Source: Gamsiella multidivaricata
Taxonomy: Eukaryota > Mortierellomycota > Mortierellomycetes > Mortierellales > Mortierellaceae
Assembly (NCBI RefSeq): GCF_025024155.1
Contig: NW_026251740.1
Location: 124,001-188,000, forward strand
Length of the DNA: 64,000 nt
Direction of reading: 5' to 3'
Below are positions 46,447 to 57,622 of this stretch, piece by piece. Below the pieces are notes generated by a model that made no database searches, was not told the DNA's origin, and worked only from the letters and a program-made list of their open reading frames with translations. A program made the translations under genes and the position numbers. Each line of letters begins with the position of its first letter. The first letter of the stretch is position 1.

Positions 46447-48109
46447 TCAAAGGGCTGATACGTCCTTCTTGTCCTCTGTCAGGTATTTCCTGCACGCGTT
46501 GTATTCCTTGTCTGAGCTCCAACCCTCGGCCTTGACAATCGTCATGACTATTTGTCCAGATTTGCAGCCGATCTTGACCAATGCCCTCCCCAGAAATAAA
46601 CGTAATGCTCTTCCAGGTGGCGTAACCTTAGCTGAGGTAAGGGCCAGTTTCCGGATGATAGGTTCGAGCTCATCCTGTCCCTTGTATGGCTGTCCGTCCA
46701 AGCAGAAATAAATATTTGGCGAAAGCTGGACAACATTGGCAGCCATGGCCAATGTCTGGAGACCGAGCTGTTTGCAGATCTTGTTGAGACAGATCAGGTC
46801 TTGGCCACGATAGACAAGCAGATGTTGGTCTCCCAACATGGACGAGTTGACGGATCCAGGCCAGATGGCGAAAAGCTCAATGCTGGAGATCTCCACGATC
46901 AGAGCCAGGGGTTCGATATCTGCTGTGGGTTTGTAGAGTAGATCCTGCAACTGCGCTGACTGAATGAGTGCTCGGTTATGTTGTAGAATCTTTTCTTTGT
47001 TGCTATTATCGGCCATTGTGGTATCCTGGCCTTTCTGTCCGTCTGCTTTACTCGTATTGCTGCCGCTACCGATGCTAATGGGGTTACTAGGCCTGCCTTC
47101 GTTTCCTGAGAAAATTCCATGTGTCCTGGCAGTACTGGCCTCCTTGACGAATTCCCGCCATTCCTTGACGATGACATGTTTGACCTTGATGTTTTTCAGA
47201 ATCATGGTCACCTCGGGTTTGATCCGGTCCTCTGGTCGGGTGGGGAATCCACTGTAGATGTATTCTGTCCCAAGCGACAGCTTTTGAACAAGATTATTGA
47301 GTTTGAAATATCTGGCCTCCTTGAGCAGGTTGCTGCGATGGATCTTGTCCCGGACATGGATTTCGTATCCCTGAAGATGGCTGAGGATGTCTTTGAAGAG
47401 CTCTGGAGACCGACAGAAGAAGGTCGGAGTGAGGTTACGGTCCGCGAAGGGCTCGAGAAGCGCAAAGAAATTGGGCGAGTCGTTAAGAATGGTTTCTCGA
47501 GCGACCTTGAAGAGCGTTCCGCTCACGTTTACGAACCTATGGGGTCAATTGAATTAAGCAAGATGTATTAACAATCATGAAAAAAGGGAGTCTTGAGTGG
47601 ATGCACCAGGCAGAAGAGAAGGACTTACATGGTCTGGCGCAGGTTCTCGATGAGGCGATTCAACTTATAGAAATGTGCGTCCATCATGAGATTCTCGAGA
47701 TGCACCTCGTCCCTGGCCGCAACGTAATATCCTTGCATGTGCTTCACGATATCGCGAAACACATCCGGATTGCGGTTGATATACATCATCTTTGTAGTAC
47801 TCTCATCCCGATTCGGATTTGTAAAGACTGACAGGAGGCAATTGATACAGATACACGCGCGTGTCGTGCCACGAGAAAGAAAAAAACGGACAGCATTGTA
47901 AGAGATACACGAAATAAACGCGTCTGAGAAAAGGTACAATTGCGCCAGTACTTTGGGTACTTACTCTCGGAAAAGAAGTTGGGCGCGTCATATTGAATCG
48001 CTGACATGGTCAGGGGGAAATTCTCACCTGAGACGACGATAGTGTAGAATGACCGTGGGTCCGAGGTGGTCAGGGGCGGCAGTGGCCGCGGGGCTGCCGA
48101 AATCGACAT
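46447..48109 (-). CDS. protein with two tandem BTB/T1-type domains
   Basis: Exons, 5' to 3': 47965-48109, 47629-47827, 46447-47536; 477 aa. Two copies of a T1-type BTB fold follow each other. Repeat one (about 18-115) has FYTIVVSGENFPLT, DAPNFFSE, NPDVFRDIVKHMQGY, and then HFYKLNRLIENL. Repeat two (about 116-200) has SGTLFKVARETILNDSPNFF, SPELFKDILSHLQGY, and then ARYFKLNNLVQKL. The last 270 residues contain a low-complexity Ser/Gly/Asn linker and a mixed alpha/beta region I do not recognise. T1-type BTB proteins commonly oligomerise or recruit Cullin-3; which applies here is unknown. The start ATG is chosen because no ATG lies further upstream in frame. It converges on the ATG20-like gene with 153 bp between stops. 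Confidence 0.78.
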
Positions 48110-49633
48110 TGATGGATATAAGGGAATAGGCCTTCTGGGGTCCACTTTACTCGGTATGCGGGGTCAACTGGACTCCTAAGGCTGGCTGCAATGTATTTCT
48201 AAATGTGTGTAAAGAACCGAGACAAGGTCAAATGGAATTGCGAGGATGGTGAGATGCAAAATGGGATGTGTGATGCCAGGGATGTTAGCTTCACTGGACC
48301 TACCCCTGTTAAAGTACCTGGGTGGCTTGATATGAAAGGTTCATCTAGAAAGCGCGTCTTTCAGGGTCCATGCAGCCTCTTCTCTCTTTGTTCCACAAAA
48401 GCACTTCCTCAGCATGGCTTTACCAGGAAACTTGCAGTCATCTCATTTCACAAGGAATGTAAGTGCCTTGATCTGGAAGAACGGGGGCCTATTTATAATG
48501 AAATCGCACATCATGGAACAGCAACTCATGGACCCAGACGAGCTATTTAATGGGTATCAGATCGACGGTCTGAACACACAGCAAATGCACACTGCCACAA
48601 ATTCATGGAGCTCATCTGCGTTATTCCCACTCCGCCAAGTTTGATATGTCATGTCATTCCATCTAGCAGCTCCAGGGACTAGCCATTGTATTTGAACTTG
48701 CGTGTTTTTTTCATTTTCTTGCGGGCCTCTTCGTGGACCGATCAACCTGCATATCATCGAAAATTATGCCCTCAAGAAGATGACAGCGACTCTATGCTTG
48801 TTCATCATCCATATCCACTTTCACTTTATATATTGGTCCCTTTTCCTGACTCCTTGCATTTTTAACTTTTTTTTCTTCTCTGATAACACCCCATTACAAT
48901 ATCCTCTACGACACTCTTCATACCAACTAGCCTTTTGCATCCATTGCATGGCCCAATCTAATGCAATCGTCAGTATTGGAACGTATCTTCATTTTCATGT
49001 TTGTGCACCAGCGGGTCTTGTCTAAGGGAACGTTACTGATTGCCATATTCAATACCAAACTCTACAGAGTCGACATTTCTCATTGCCAAATAAAGTTGAC
49101 CTCTTTGCATTGCCTTGGAGATCGCAGCAAAGAGCTCGTGATCCAAATTACTAGCACAGCATGCAGATAGACGCGTCTTCGTTTACTCGTTTGTATGTCA
49201 TTGCCACTATAGAGTCACTCAAATAGATTGTTTGGAGCCATTCTTTATTGCATTGTCTGCTATTCCTACAATTCCTACAATTCCTATCGGCACCATCGGC
49301 TCAACTTGCTATCAGTCAACCTTGGTTGCAAAGGTTGTGCAGAGTACACCACGGGCAGGTTGCAAGTCATCGTACTCCGAAAAAAAAACCGCACAAGGCC
49401 CAAAGAGACCAAGTGGATAAAAAAAAGGGTTCAGAAACATTCTCAGGAACTCTTTTGTTTTTGCATGAAGAAAAGGCGAAGCTCCTTGGCCCGAAGGCAC
49501 GACCTGAGGTGATGATAACCAGAGGGGAGTAGGGGAGTGGGGGAATTTGGTGCTCCCGGCCCAAATGCACTGCTAGGGTTAATAAACCCTCTGGGGAGCG
49601 GGTATAATCCACAGGTTGAAAACCTGGGATGGG
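48110..49633. other. intergenic, no supported gene
   Basis: AT-rich sequence with short direct repeats of ATTCCTACA near 49262-49282. Open frames are short and overlapping, with no domain. Confidence 0.4.
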
Positions 49634-49915
49634 TTGCCGAGGGCACGCAATCAGTGAGGGGTTACAGCCCCAGGATCGAAGTCAAAGCTCCTGGAACCTC
49701 TATATTGCCGAGGGCACGCAAGGGTGAAGAGATTCAGTCCCAAGGTCGAAGTCAAAACTCCTGGGACCTCTATATTGCCGAGGGCACGCAAAGGTGGAGA
49801 AATTTAGTCCCAGGATCGAAGTCAAAACTCCTAGGACCTCTATATTGCCGAGGGCACGCAAGGGTGAAGAGATTCAGTCCCAAGATCGAAGTCAAAACTC
49901 CTGGGACCTCTATAT
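49634..49915 (+). repeat. 70-bp minisatellite, four copies
   Basis: Copies of a 70-71 bp unit start near 49634, 49705, 49775 and 49845. Each begins TTGCCGAGGGCACGCA and ends ACCTCTATA (the first copy diverges). The unit length is not a multiple of three, so the 129-codon open frame across it is not coding. Each unit holds an inverted repeat, GTCCCA...TGGGAC, that could form a hairpin. Confidence 0.9.
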
Positions 49916-51093
49916 TTTCTATCTAGGGAGTGGTGGAGAGGTAGTGGCGGAATGGACTTCCTGACGAGAGTGCATGTGGAGGAGGGTTGCTGACGAGAGT
50001 GCGTATGGAGGAGGGCTGCTGACGAGAGTGAGCACAAGAGGTGGAAGTGAGGTGGAGGAGAGTGGGACTGGGTAAAGAACGAAAGGCGAGGTTGTGTCAG
50101 TGAAGAGAAGAGGTATGGGGTAGAGAGTGGAGAGTAGAAGGTGAAGAGCAAAGAAAAAAAACTTATATCATACGTACCTGGAAAGAGACTTGCCGTAGAG
50201 CGCGTGGGGAAGAGTGTGGGGAGGTGGAGAAGGTGGGGAAGGGGGAAGAGGGAACGTGTAAGAGGAAAGAAAGAGATAGAACAAAGTCGAACTTTAAATG
50301 TGCCGCGTGGTCGGTGGCTGAGTCGATAGCAAGGGGTCTACGGAGACCGGAGGGCTCATATGGCCGCTGGGAACTGGGGGGACGGACTACGGGGAACGAG
50401 ACGGTAGTGAGCGTGTGCCTAGGAGTGAGCGAACAACGCGCACGGCTCATCAGAGAAAAAGGAATCTTCATTCAGCGCTGTTCACCATGAGCTCAACTTA
50501 CATCAACATCGCCTTTGCCAGCGATGAGTATACTTTTGACAGCAAAAGTGTATGGTCGCGAACATGTTGCCACCAATTTCATGTTGAAGGTTGTTGAAGG
50601 TTGTTGAAGGTTGCTGATGTTCTGTTCGCGTGGTTTCTTAACAACCTTAAAAAAGGAGTGCCAACAAATAGCGCACCAACCACACGCGACTCAGCCCAAG
50701 CGAGCACTGCCATTAAAGTTTGCTGCATGGTTCATATTTACTGCAGCAGAGAAGAGGCGGCGGACGCAGCGCCACCATCCTATGAAAGGACAAGAACGTT
50801 GTCTCTATACTAATATCATCTCGACCAGTGCGTGCAAGCGATTGCAATTCGAAAAATCCGAGTCCTCGTGGAGAAGACAAGAATAAACGATAAGAACACA
50901 GTGAACATGAGGTCCACAAAGAGACATCCACTGCGGAAGAAATTCTTTTTTCTTCATCGGTATTGCCTTTGCCTGCAGCAATAGCAAAGAGACTTTCGTG
51001 CTGGCAGGGAGTGAGGAGGAAAGGAAACACTAAAATGGTTGGCGAGCCATTTCTGTGCGATAAAGACATGCTCAAACGCAGTAAACGAATATA
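49916..51093. other. intergenic, low complexity
   Basis: Purine-rich G/A sequence (about 49920-50480) with three copies of the phrase TGACGAGAGTG (49962-50030). A 10-bp repeat, TTGTTGAAGG in about three copies, lies near 50583-50612. No gene is supported. Confidence 0.45.
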
Positions 51094-51701
51094 TTATGGA
51101 TGAAAACAAATGAGTTGACCGCCTTTAATGTTCACTCAAATGGCCCCTGGGTCAACTCAAATGGCCCCTGGGTCAACTCAAATTGTGCCTGCGCCCAAAA
51201 CTATAGACAGACTGGATCATCCATCCCATTTCGCCTTCCTACACTCCCATATTCCATTTATTCGCTTTCATAGGCACCATCAAGCTCAGCATCAGCCTGG
51301 TCTTCTTCGTCTAGGGTAAGTGTAGCTTCGTTGATGCATGCCTCCTTGAAGTGGTAGAACATGGTGCTGCTACGGTTTGATCCATATATTCGATGAAGGA
51401 TAAAGCGCATGTCTCCTCTTTCAATCTCGCTGCGCAATGGCGTACGATCATAGCAGCCGAATAACATTTGTTGGGTCCCTTTACAAAGGGCTGTCTCAAC
51501 CGCAGATAGTGCAACACTTCGCATGGCTGCATGAGGTGAGAGGTACAGAGATCGAGTAGGGGGGAAAGGCCGTTTGCGCCGTTTGTTTTGAGTGGGCCTT
51601 TTATTTTCATTTTTGTACGCTGTGTCATTTGAGTGGACATTATTATGGGTCAAAATGAGCTGACCTGAGTTGCCCGGTCAACTCAAACGTATACACCATA
51701 A
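51094..51701. mobile_element. possible small TIR element carrying one open frame
   Basis: The ends at 51094-51120 and 51676-51701 are inverted copies: TTATGG outermost and TGAGTTGACC inner (10/10 identical), with partial matches between. Just inside the left end lies a 21-bp direct repeat (51135-51183) built from the inverse of the same motif (CTCAAATGGCCCCTGGGTCAA). On the right, further degenerate copies of GAGTTGACC occur. A minus-strand frame (51258-51653, or 88 codons from an internal ATG) lies inside. No clear target-site duplication is seen, so the call is tentative. Confidence 0.4.
51258..51653 (-). CDS. unrecognised small protein inside the putative TIR element
   Basis: An open frame of 131 codons, of which the last 88 (from MRSVALSAVETAL) have ordered composition, including MLFGCYDRTPLRSEIERGD and an acidic C terminus (LDEEDQADAELDGAYESE). 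The first 40 residues are basic and low-complexity and may be leader rather than protein. No family is recognised. Its position between inverted ends suggests an element-encoded or captured fragment. It could also be the last exon of a gene whose upstream exons I cannot see. Confidence 0.35.
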   Translation of the reverse strand: MTHNNVHSNDTAYKNENKRPTQNKRRKRPFPPTRSLYLSPHAAMRSVALSAVETALCKGTQQMLFGCYDRTPLRSEIERGDMRFILHRIYGSNRSSTMFYHFKEACINEATLTLDEEDQADAELDGAYESE

Positions 51702-51848
51702 ACTATTACTGTGATCTAAATCATTGTGCGTAATATACTTGAACTGAGGATAACAGCTTATAAGTATGTTTGCTTATTTTCAAGTCTTGGTGGATGCACT
51801 ACGGCATACCGGATTGGAGGGAGTGTGCCCCCTGCGGATGGCATCCCT

Positions 51849-52673
51849 TCAGAACTTGAAGATTCCCTTGGTGCCAGCACTCAACTCCTGGTATCTCTGA
51901 CTCTCCTTCCATGCAGCATAGCTGGGGTGGCTATTGACAGTCTCATAAACCTTCCAGATGTTAGGAGTCTTCTCGGCCGAGAAGGGAGCCTCCTTTGCAC
52001 CCGCGGGTCTCAACAGAAGGATGCGATCGACAAACACGGCAGTCTTCAGATCAGCGAGAGTGAAGGAATCGCCAACGTAGTGACCGTTCGATCCGTTCTT
52101 CTTGAGGTGCTCCTCGTGGATAGCGGCGATCTTCGAAATGGTCTCGTCATAGAACTTGTTGGCCTCCTCGACACGGTTCTCGGGGGCGGCATCGATGACC
52201 TTGGGCCTGAAGGCGAGCCAGACAGTATCGATGGAGGTGAAGTACTGCTCGACCTTGTGGTGCTCGTACTCGTTCTTTCCGTAGAGGTGGAACTTGTTAG
52301 AGAGGTAGCGCTCAATTGCCTGGGACTCTGCGAGCTCGAGAACGGTTCCATCGGAGGTGGTCTCGTACACGACAGGCAGGACGCCGAAAGGGGTGTGGGA
52401 CTTTTGAGCGGGCCAGTCCTAAATACACGAGTTGCAATGACAAACGCGTTAGTAAAAGCCTTCAAGTGTGAGAAAAAAAAAATCTAATTTCGGATGACTT
52501 ACGGCTGTTAGCTCCTCCCACTTGGCACCGGCAAAGGCAAGGAGGGCACGGATCAACTCACCGCGACCGTGGAGACCAAAGTAAAGGACCTTGAAGGTCG
52601 AATCTGAGGACTTGACAGCCTGGCTGAGGACATCACTGCTGGCATGAGTTGGGACAGGAAGAGAGACGACCAT
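51849..52673 (-). CDS. glutathione S-transferase (sigma/mu-like)
   Basis: Cytosolic GST, conjugating glutathione to electrophiles or acting as a peroxidase. Exons 52503-52673 and 51849-52418 join in phase to 246 aa. The N-terminal thioredoxin-like domain starts at about residue 26 (KVLYFGLHGRGELIRALL, with the Tyr that in sigma/mu classes activates glutathione). The cis-Pro region follows (TPFGVLPVV) and the glutathione-binding ES motif appears in LAESQAIERYL. The all-helical C-terminal domain (about 110-240) includes the N-capping GDSFTLADL segment. The first 25 residues are a leader without features. Ends at IFKF. The intron is 84 nt. No cluster of related genes is visible. Confidence 0.88.
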
Positions 52674-53379
52674 TGTGAGGGGGATTCTGTTGTGTTAGAG
52701 CTGTGCTGCTGAGGAGGGCTTTTAGTTGGTAAGCTTCTGTGGATTGATAATGAGAAGAGTGGTGGGAAAAAGAGGGTAAGCGAGCACCCTTTATAATTTT
52801 CTAAGTCCATCCTTATGACCTTGGTCCTCAGTCAATTGTAGGCACTATACTGTATATGTACATGCCCGTGTCGTCAACTAGCGTGATATAATTCTTTCGA
52901 ACCACACCACAATGGGGTTTTGGTCCAAAAACTCTATTTTTGTCTGCACTGCGCATTTTACACCCAGGCCCAATTACTTCCTGCTCTTCCCAAGACGCCG
53001 TGCTTATTAATTCAAACTGATGTACGCCTTTTTTCGACCCCTGATGTCCGCATCTCTTCAGCGCACGCGTCCGATGGAGTCCAAGTGAACCGCGTGCCAA
53101 ATGGTCCAGGTTTATTCACGTCGAAAGCCACCACTCTGTTGGTAGCCTCCCCTTTCACTATGACACGGTTTCAAGCGGATTCAATTGCGCAATCAGGAAG
53201 GGGAGCGGAGGAGGAGGGGAGGGGAGGGGGGAGCTAAGGAGCCATCGCCATTAACACAACGGGTTTGAGCCGTGTAACATATAGATTTTATTTTTCAAAG
53301 CCAGAGATCCCGTTTATCGCACGCAATTTCTGCATATCGTTCCTTGACTCATTGTCTCTGTCTCTTCTCCTCCGTCACT
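52674..53379. other. GST promoter and intergenic
   Basis: No gene. A G/A-rich patch lies near 53200-53235. The right part is the 3' flank of the dehydrogenase gene. Confidence 0.4.
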
Positions 53380-54563
53380 TTACTTGCGGTAGGCCTTCAA
53401 CTCCTCATCATTCCATGACAAGGACTTTCCACTGAGCGATTTGGGTGCCTTGACAGCCAAAGCAGCAATGACGTATCCAGGCTCATCGGGGTGGAGCAAT
53501 GACTTGGACGAATGCAGCTCCAAGAACTTTGAGTGCTCTGTAGGGGTCATCTTATCACCACCTAATGCAGATTGGTAAATTCGTAGGCTGATTAGTTGTT
53601 TTCACTTTTAGGTCTTCAATGCCCTCCCTCGATTTACAAAATGATCCCTTACCTTGGCTACGAATAACGCCCTGCATTTCAGTGTCGACAACTCCGGGGC
53701 GAACCGAGATCGAGGTCAGCTCAGACTCCTCCTTGGCAAGTGTTTCACCAAACATCTTCAGCGCTGCCTTCGACCTACATATTGCATGAGGAAGTGGGAA
53801 TGCCAATGTATGAATTGATCTGTAATCCCATGTGAAAGCATGCAGGGGAGAAAAATCATTATGTCTTTTCAACTTACGAGCAGTAAGCTCCCCATCCGTG
53901 GTAAGCGCTGTTGGCGGCGCCAGAGCTGACGAAAACAACACGGCCCTTGGACTCGCGCAGGGCAGGGAGGGCGTGCTGGACTAAGGTAAGGATCGAGAAG
54001 AAGTTGATATCGAAAGCCCTGCACGTTGTTGCAGTTGAATAAAGAAACAGTGAGCGGAGTGAACGATATTAACTGCAGTCGGCAAATAATGCAATATTGA
54101 GTAAGCAGGCAATTGACATACTGTTTCCAATCCTCAACAGATGTGCTGGCGATAGATCCCAAAGGCTCGAGAACTCTACAAAGGGTTATTGGTTGCAAAT
54201 GTGAGCGGACACACACAGTTTGGTGCAATTTGTCGATCAGATCTGGGTCCGCCCGAGATACAGCGAAAACACTGTAACATACCCAGCGTTAAGGACAAGG
54301 CCATCGATACGTCCACTCCAAGACTTTTTGGCCAAAGAGATGAGCTCCTTGGTTGTGGACTCGGCGGTGACATCGCCAACGATGAATTTGAAGCGGTCTT
54401 TGAGCTTAAGATCTTCCTCGATGTGCTTCGACAGCTGTTCAAGGGCGTCCTTGGAGCGGGCAACACCAACGATGTTGGCGCCGAGGTTCTGGATCGCGAG
54501 CAAGGCGATGCTCTTGCCGATACCGCGCGAGACTCCAGTGACGATGAGAGTAGGATTGGTCAT
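53380..54563 (-). CDS. classical short-chain dehydrogenase/reductase
   Basis: NAD(P)-dependent oxidoreductase of unknown substrate, similar to fungal Ylr/Irc24-type benzil reductases. Five exons, 5' to 3': 54283-54563, 54122-54175, 53878-54018, 53653-53774, 53380-53561; 259 aa. Family blocks: TGVSRGIGKS nucleotide-binding loop (about 9-18), GRIDGLVLNAG (NAG motif), SSGAA, the catalytic pair in YCSSKAALKM, and SVRPGVVDTEM (PG motif). All junctions keep phase, including a 54-nt second exon. Arg after the first cofactor strand (VARSKD) suggests NADPH preference. The C terminus is PKSLSGKSLSWNDEELKAYRK. Confidence 0.9.
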
Positions 54564-54779
54564 GGTGTCTAAGTGATGAATGGAAGATGAGAAATGAAAT
54601 TCGCACGCGAAGCAGCTCTTCAAAGCATACATGCAGAATCACGTCACTTTGTTCTCACGGTATTCTTGCACACAAAACATGTAACTTGACTTCTGTATTG
54701 GGCCAGGTCAAACTGACCCTCTCGGGACACTTCTCTAGGGCCATGCCGCAACCGCACTCGAACAGTGTATGGATTACCC
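54564..54779. other. SDR promoter and intergenic
   Basis: About 216 bp upstream of the dehydrogenase start; no gene seen. Confidence 0.4.
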
Positions 54780-55102
54780 TATGCCCACGAAATCAAACAG
54801 CTCAAACGTCCACTCCAAGCATCCGACGTGGATAAACACTGACGTTTACGAGAGGCAAAGGCAGCGATCCAGGAACTAGTCGAGGACCCAATCCAACGAT
54901 GATTAATCCGCTGTTCGAGACAGTCTCCAAGGTCCCTGTCGCGCAACAGTTCGAGCACTAGGAGGCGATACAGGCCAAGTTAACTGCGGTCTGATCAGTC
55001 CAGGTTCCTCTCACTGTGGCCGCAAGAGGAAGACGCAAACTCAATACCAAGAGAGACAGGAGTCAGTTCGAGTGTGTTGAAGAAATGCTGGCGCCAGCCT
55101 GA
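54780..55102 (+). pseudogene. decayed transposase-like coding remnant
   Basis: A protein-like frame from 54899 (MINPLFETVSKVPVAQQFEH) to 55102 (CVEEMLAPA) is broken by a TAG and a TGA. A second piece just upstream in another frame reads REAKAAIQELVEDPIQR after its own TGA. The segment ARGRRKLNTKRDRSQFECVEE resembles the basic RGRPxKxxxRxPSxFE tail seen at the C terminus of Mutator-type transposases. At least two stops and a frameshift make it non-functional. The family assignment is an inference from one motif. Confidence 0.4.
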
Positions 55103-55718
55103 CCAACCGAATCCAATGGCAAGTCTATGAATTTAATTCTCTGTCTACGCGAGGCCTCCATCATAAAAACAAAGATTTTTCTGTATGTACGGTATGGTCG
55201 GTATCAACATCTTTTGTCTTGTCGATGGAGAGTTCACCTCGAAGGCCTTTCCAGCCTCGGTCCCATCAGCGGAAACCATCAGCCACTTGAAAGAGCTCAT
55301 CAGACGGTTGCAACGAGAGGGAAACCTAAAGCTGTCGACAGTAGCTTGACGCGTCCTAAATAGCATCGCATCACATCTTTTTTTAAATCTTTATCAACCG
55401 GTTTAACGGCGTGCCGTATTAAATGAGCATTGTCCGCGAGTGTCGACGGTATTCACATATTTAGTTATTGCCTATATAGTCCAATAACGTGTTCTCACGA
55501 TACGGTAGTCACCAGCGGATCGATTGGCTAAAAGCGCACAGCACACCGCGTCTACACTGCATTCATCCATTTCAGACTGATACAAATGAGTCCCACAGGG
55601 AAACAGAGGGAGACAGTTTGTAGATCGTATGGGAGTGATGATAAGTTTATTGTACAATCTCAGTGAACAATTGCAGCCGCCTATTACAGTCATCCGTTGC
55701 AGCCGTTTGTCGAGCCCT
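55103..55718. other. intergenic, no gene seen
   Basis: 3' flank of the decayed remnant and of the zinc-finger gene at 55719. No open frame with a domain. Confidence 0.4.
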
Positions 55719-56654
55719 TCATGCCTTTACTGTCTTTTGTTTCTTGGCAGGAGGTTTGCTGTCCTTGCCTGCCTTTCCTGTTGCTGCTTTTGACGACGTC
55801 GGTGGTGTTGATAACGGTGTTGCCTTGGCCACCTTCTTGTCAATGTCTGCCACAACCTTGTCAACCTTCTTCTTTACCTCCTTGTCCGCCTGCTTGACGA
55901 TCTTCTCCGTCTTCTTCTCTGCCTTCTTCAAAGTCTGTTCGACCTTCTTCTCTGTCTTCTTCACAGCCTGCTCGGCCTCCTTCTTATCCTGCTTTAGGGC
56001 TGTCGATCCTGCAGCAGCCATCTTCTTTTCCCATTGTCGCTTCTTCTTCTCCTTAAGTTTTTGCTTCTGAGTCGCCTTGCGTTCCTCTTTCTTCTTGAGC
56101 GACTTTTCTCTCTTCTTCTGGTTCTTGATCTTCAATTTTTCGATATCCTCCTTGGACCGCTCATCCCTCAACGCCTTCTTGTACAACCGCAGATTCGTCT
56201 TGTGTTCGTGACCCTTGAGATGGACCTGGACCATGGTCTCGTTCTTGAGGATCTTCTTGGGACAGATCTTGCAGCGGAAATGGGTATCCCCCTCTTCCTC
56301 CTGATCTGCTGTGTCTTCATCTCCCTCTTCGCCATCCTCGTCTGATGAGCCCTCTTCTTGATTATCGTCGGCGCTGTCCGAACCGTCTTTCTTGACCTCG
56401 CCCTTCTTGCTCTTTTCGTATTTCTGGATATATGCCTCGAGCTCCTCATCCTCCTCGCTATCGAGATCATCATCATCGTCGTCATCCTTGTTCTTGATGC
56501 GCTCGTCGTCTGAGGAGTCGTCCGAGTCTGAGTCCGAACCAGAGTCTGAGAACTGGGCCAGAGCCTCCATTTGTGCCAGGTCATCCTCACCCGTGGGCAT
56601 AACCTCGGTGTAAATGGCGTTCCTGGCCAGTTCGCGGTGCGCGCGCTTCAGCAT
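55719..56654 (-). CDS. basic/acidic nucleolar-type protein with one C2H2 zinc finger
   Basis: Single-exon gene of 311 aa. The first 30 residues (MLKRAHRELARNAIYTEVMP) look ordered. Residues about 35-125 are strongly acidic Ser/Asp/Glu tracts. A single zinc finger of the RNA-binding type follows (FRCKICPKKILKNETMVQVH, then HLKGHEHK; about 127-155). The rest (about 160-311) is a long charged helix rich in Lys, Glu and Ala, with KKxEKK repeats ending in GKDSKPPAKKQKTVKA, a likely nuclear/nucleolar signal. This layout is typical of ribosome-biogenesis factors. The exact orthologue is not identified. Divergent from FAM32A, 258 bp apart. Confidence 0.78.
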   Translation of the reverse strand: MLKRAHRELARNAIYTEVMPTGEDDLAQMEALAQFSDSGSDSDSDDSSDDERIKNKDDDDDDDLDSEEDEELEAYIQKYEKSKKGEVKKDGSDSADDNQEEGSSDEDGEEGDEDTADQEEEGDTHFRCKICPKKILKNETMVQVHLKGHEHKTNLRLYKKALRDERSKEDIEKLKIKNQKKREKSLKKKEERKATQKQKLKEKKKRQWEKKMAAAGSTALKQDKKEAEQAVKKTEKKVEQTLKKAEKKTEKIVKQADKEVKKKVDKVVADIDKKVAKATPLSTPPTSSKAATGKAGKDSKPPAKKQKTVKA

Positions 56655-56912
56655 GGTGGAGTATGAGGTCGGCGGTTAAGGAGGGGTATGGTTGAGTCTA
56701 GGCAGAGGTGAAGGTGTTTCTTTTCTTTTCTTTTCTTTTTTTTTTGTTGTCTACAAATGCTTGGGAGTGGCTTGCTAAAGTGGATGGCAGTCCTTTTTTT
56801 GTTCCCCCTCCACAGCTACACCGCACGTCCTTTCCATCACTTTCCAAAAACTCCTTTTCTACACAGCTTGCATCCCTCGACACACCACCCCTTCAGGACA
56901 CTCTAGACCAGG

Positions 56913-57622
56913 ATGGGCGACTACGAGAGTGCAGGAGGCTCCCTCAAGTTCAAGGGCGGCGGAGGAATTACCAAGAAGTACGCATCCCATTTCTGCTCTT
57001 GAGCTTTTTCCATCGACCTGGGACCAAGCGGACTGTTTTTGAAAACTTTCAAAGTATCGTCTTATTCAGAGGCATTGACTGACTAAAGTGCCGTCCTTCA
57101 TTTGTATCGACATAGGAAAAAGAAAAAGACCGATCCTGCAAAAGTCAGGGCAGCATTGGACACCAAAGAAGCCAGTCCGAGTACTTCCAAACCCATTAAG
57201 GTCATTGAGAAGACAGCAGCAGAGCTCAAGTTTGAAGAAGTACAACGGAAACGCGTACGTTCTTTTCTACATCGATACATCGATAAACCGGTTCTCTTTT
57301 TCATGGTTACTGCTAGATCAATTTTCGATATCGCTCACATCCCACTTTGCTTCAAACTCTTGTTTCTTCTTCACCGGGATATGTTAGCAAGAGGAAAAGG
57401 TTCTCAAGTCCGCAATGAAGTCTCACAAGGAGAAGGTCGCTGTAAGTCGTTGTTCCTTACAGGACATTACATGACGAGTCCCACTGATATTCGTAGTCAA
57501 TGTGAAGACGACCTTCTTACCAATCTGTTGCCCTTCTGTAATCGATTCACTATTAGGAACTGAACCGGAAACTGGAGGAAATGACCGAGCATTACGATAT
57601 CCCCAAGGTCGGACCGGGATAA
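56913..57622 (+). CDS. FAM32A-like spliceosome-associated protein
   Basis: FAM32A is a small nuclear protein found in human late spliceosomes, where it helps exon ligation. Exons 56913-56977, 57116-57254, 57388-57441 and 57557-57622 join in phase to 107 aa (human about 112). Family landmarks: N-terminal SLKFKGGGGITKKKKK (basic block), a Lys/Ala/Glu-rich middle, AAELKFEEVQRKR, SAMKSHKEKVAELNR, and the signature C terminus EEMTEHYDIPKVGPG. The largest exon is 139 nt, so the gene is easily missed. The 5' flank is shared with the divergent zinc-finger gene. Confidence 0.92.

Noticed and set aside
49537..49926. 129-codon plus-strand open frame
   Set aside because: It spans the 70-bp minisatellite, whose unit length is not a multiple of three, so successive copies are read in different frames. 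Open by chance.
56392..56613. Ser-rich frame antisense to the acidic tract of the zinc-finger protein
   Set aside because: Mirror image of Asp/Glu/Ser codons (GAC/GAG/TCC) in a real gene.
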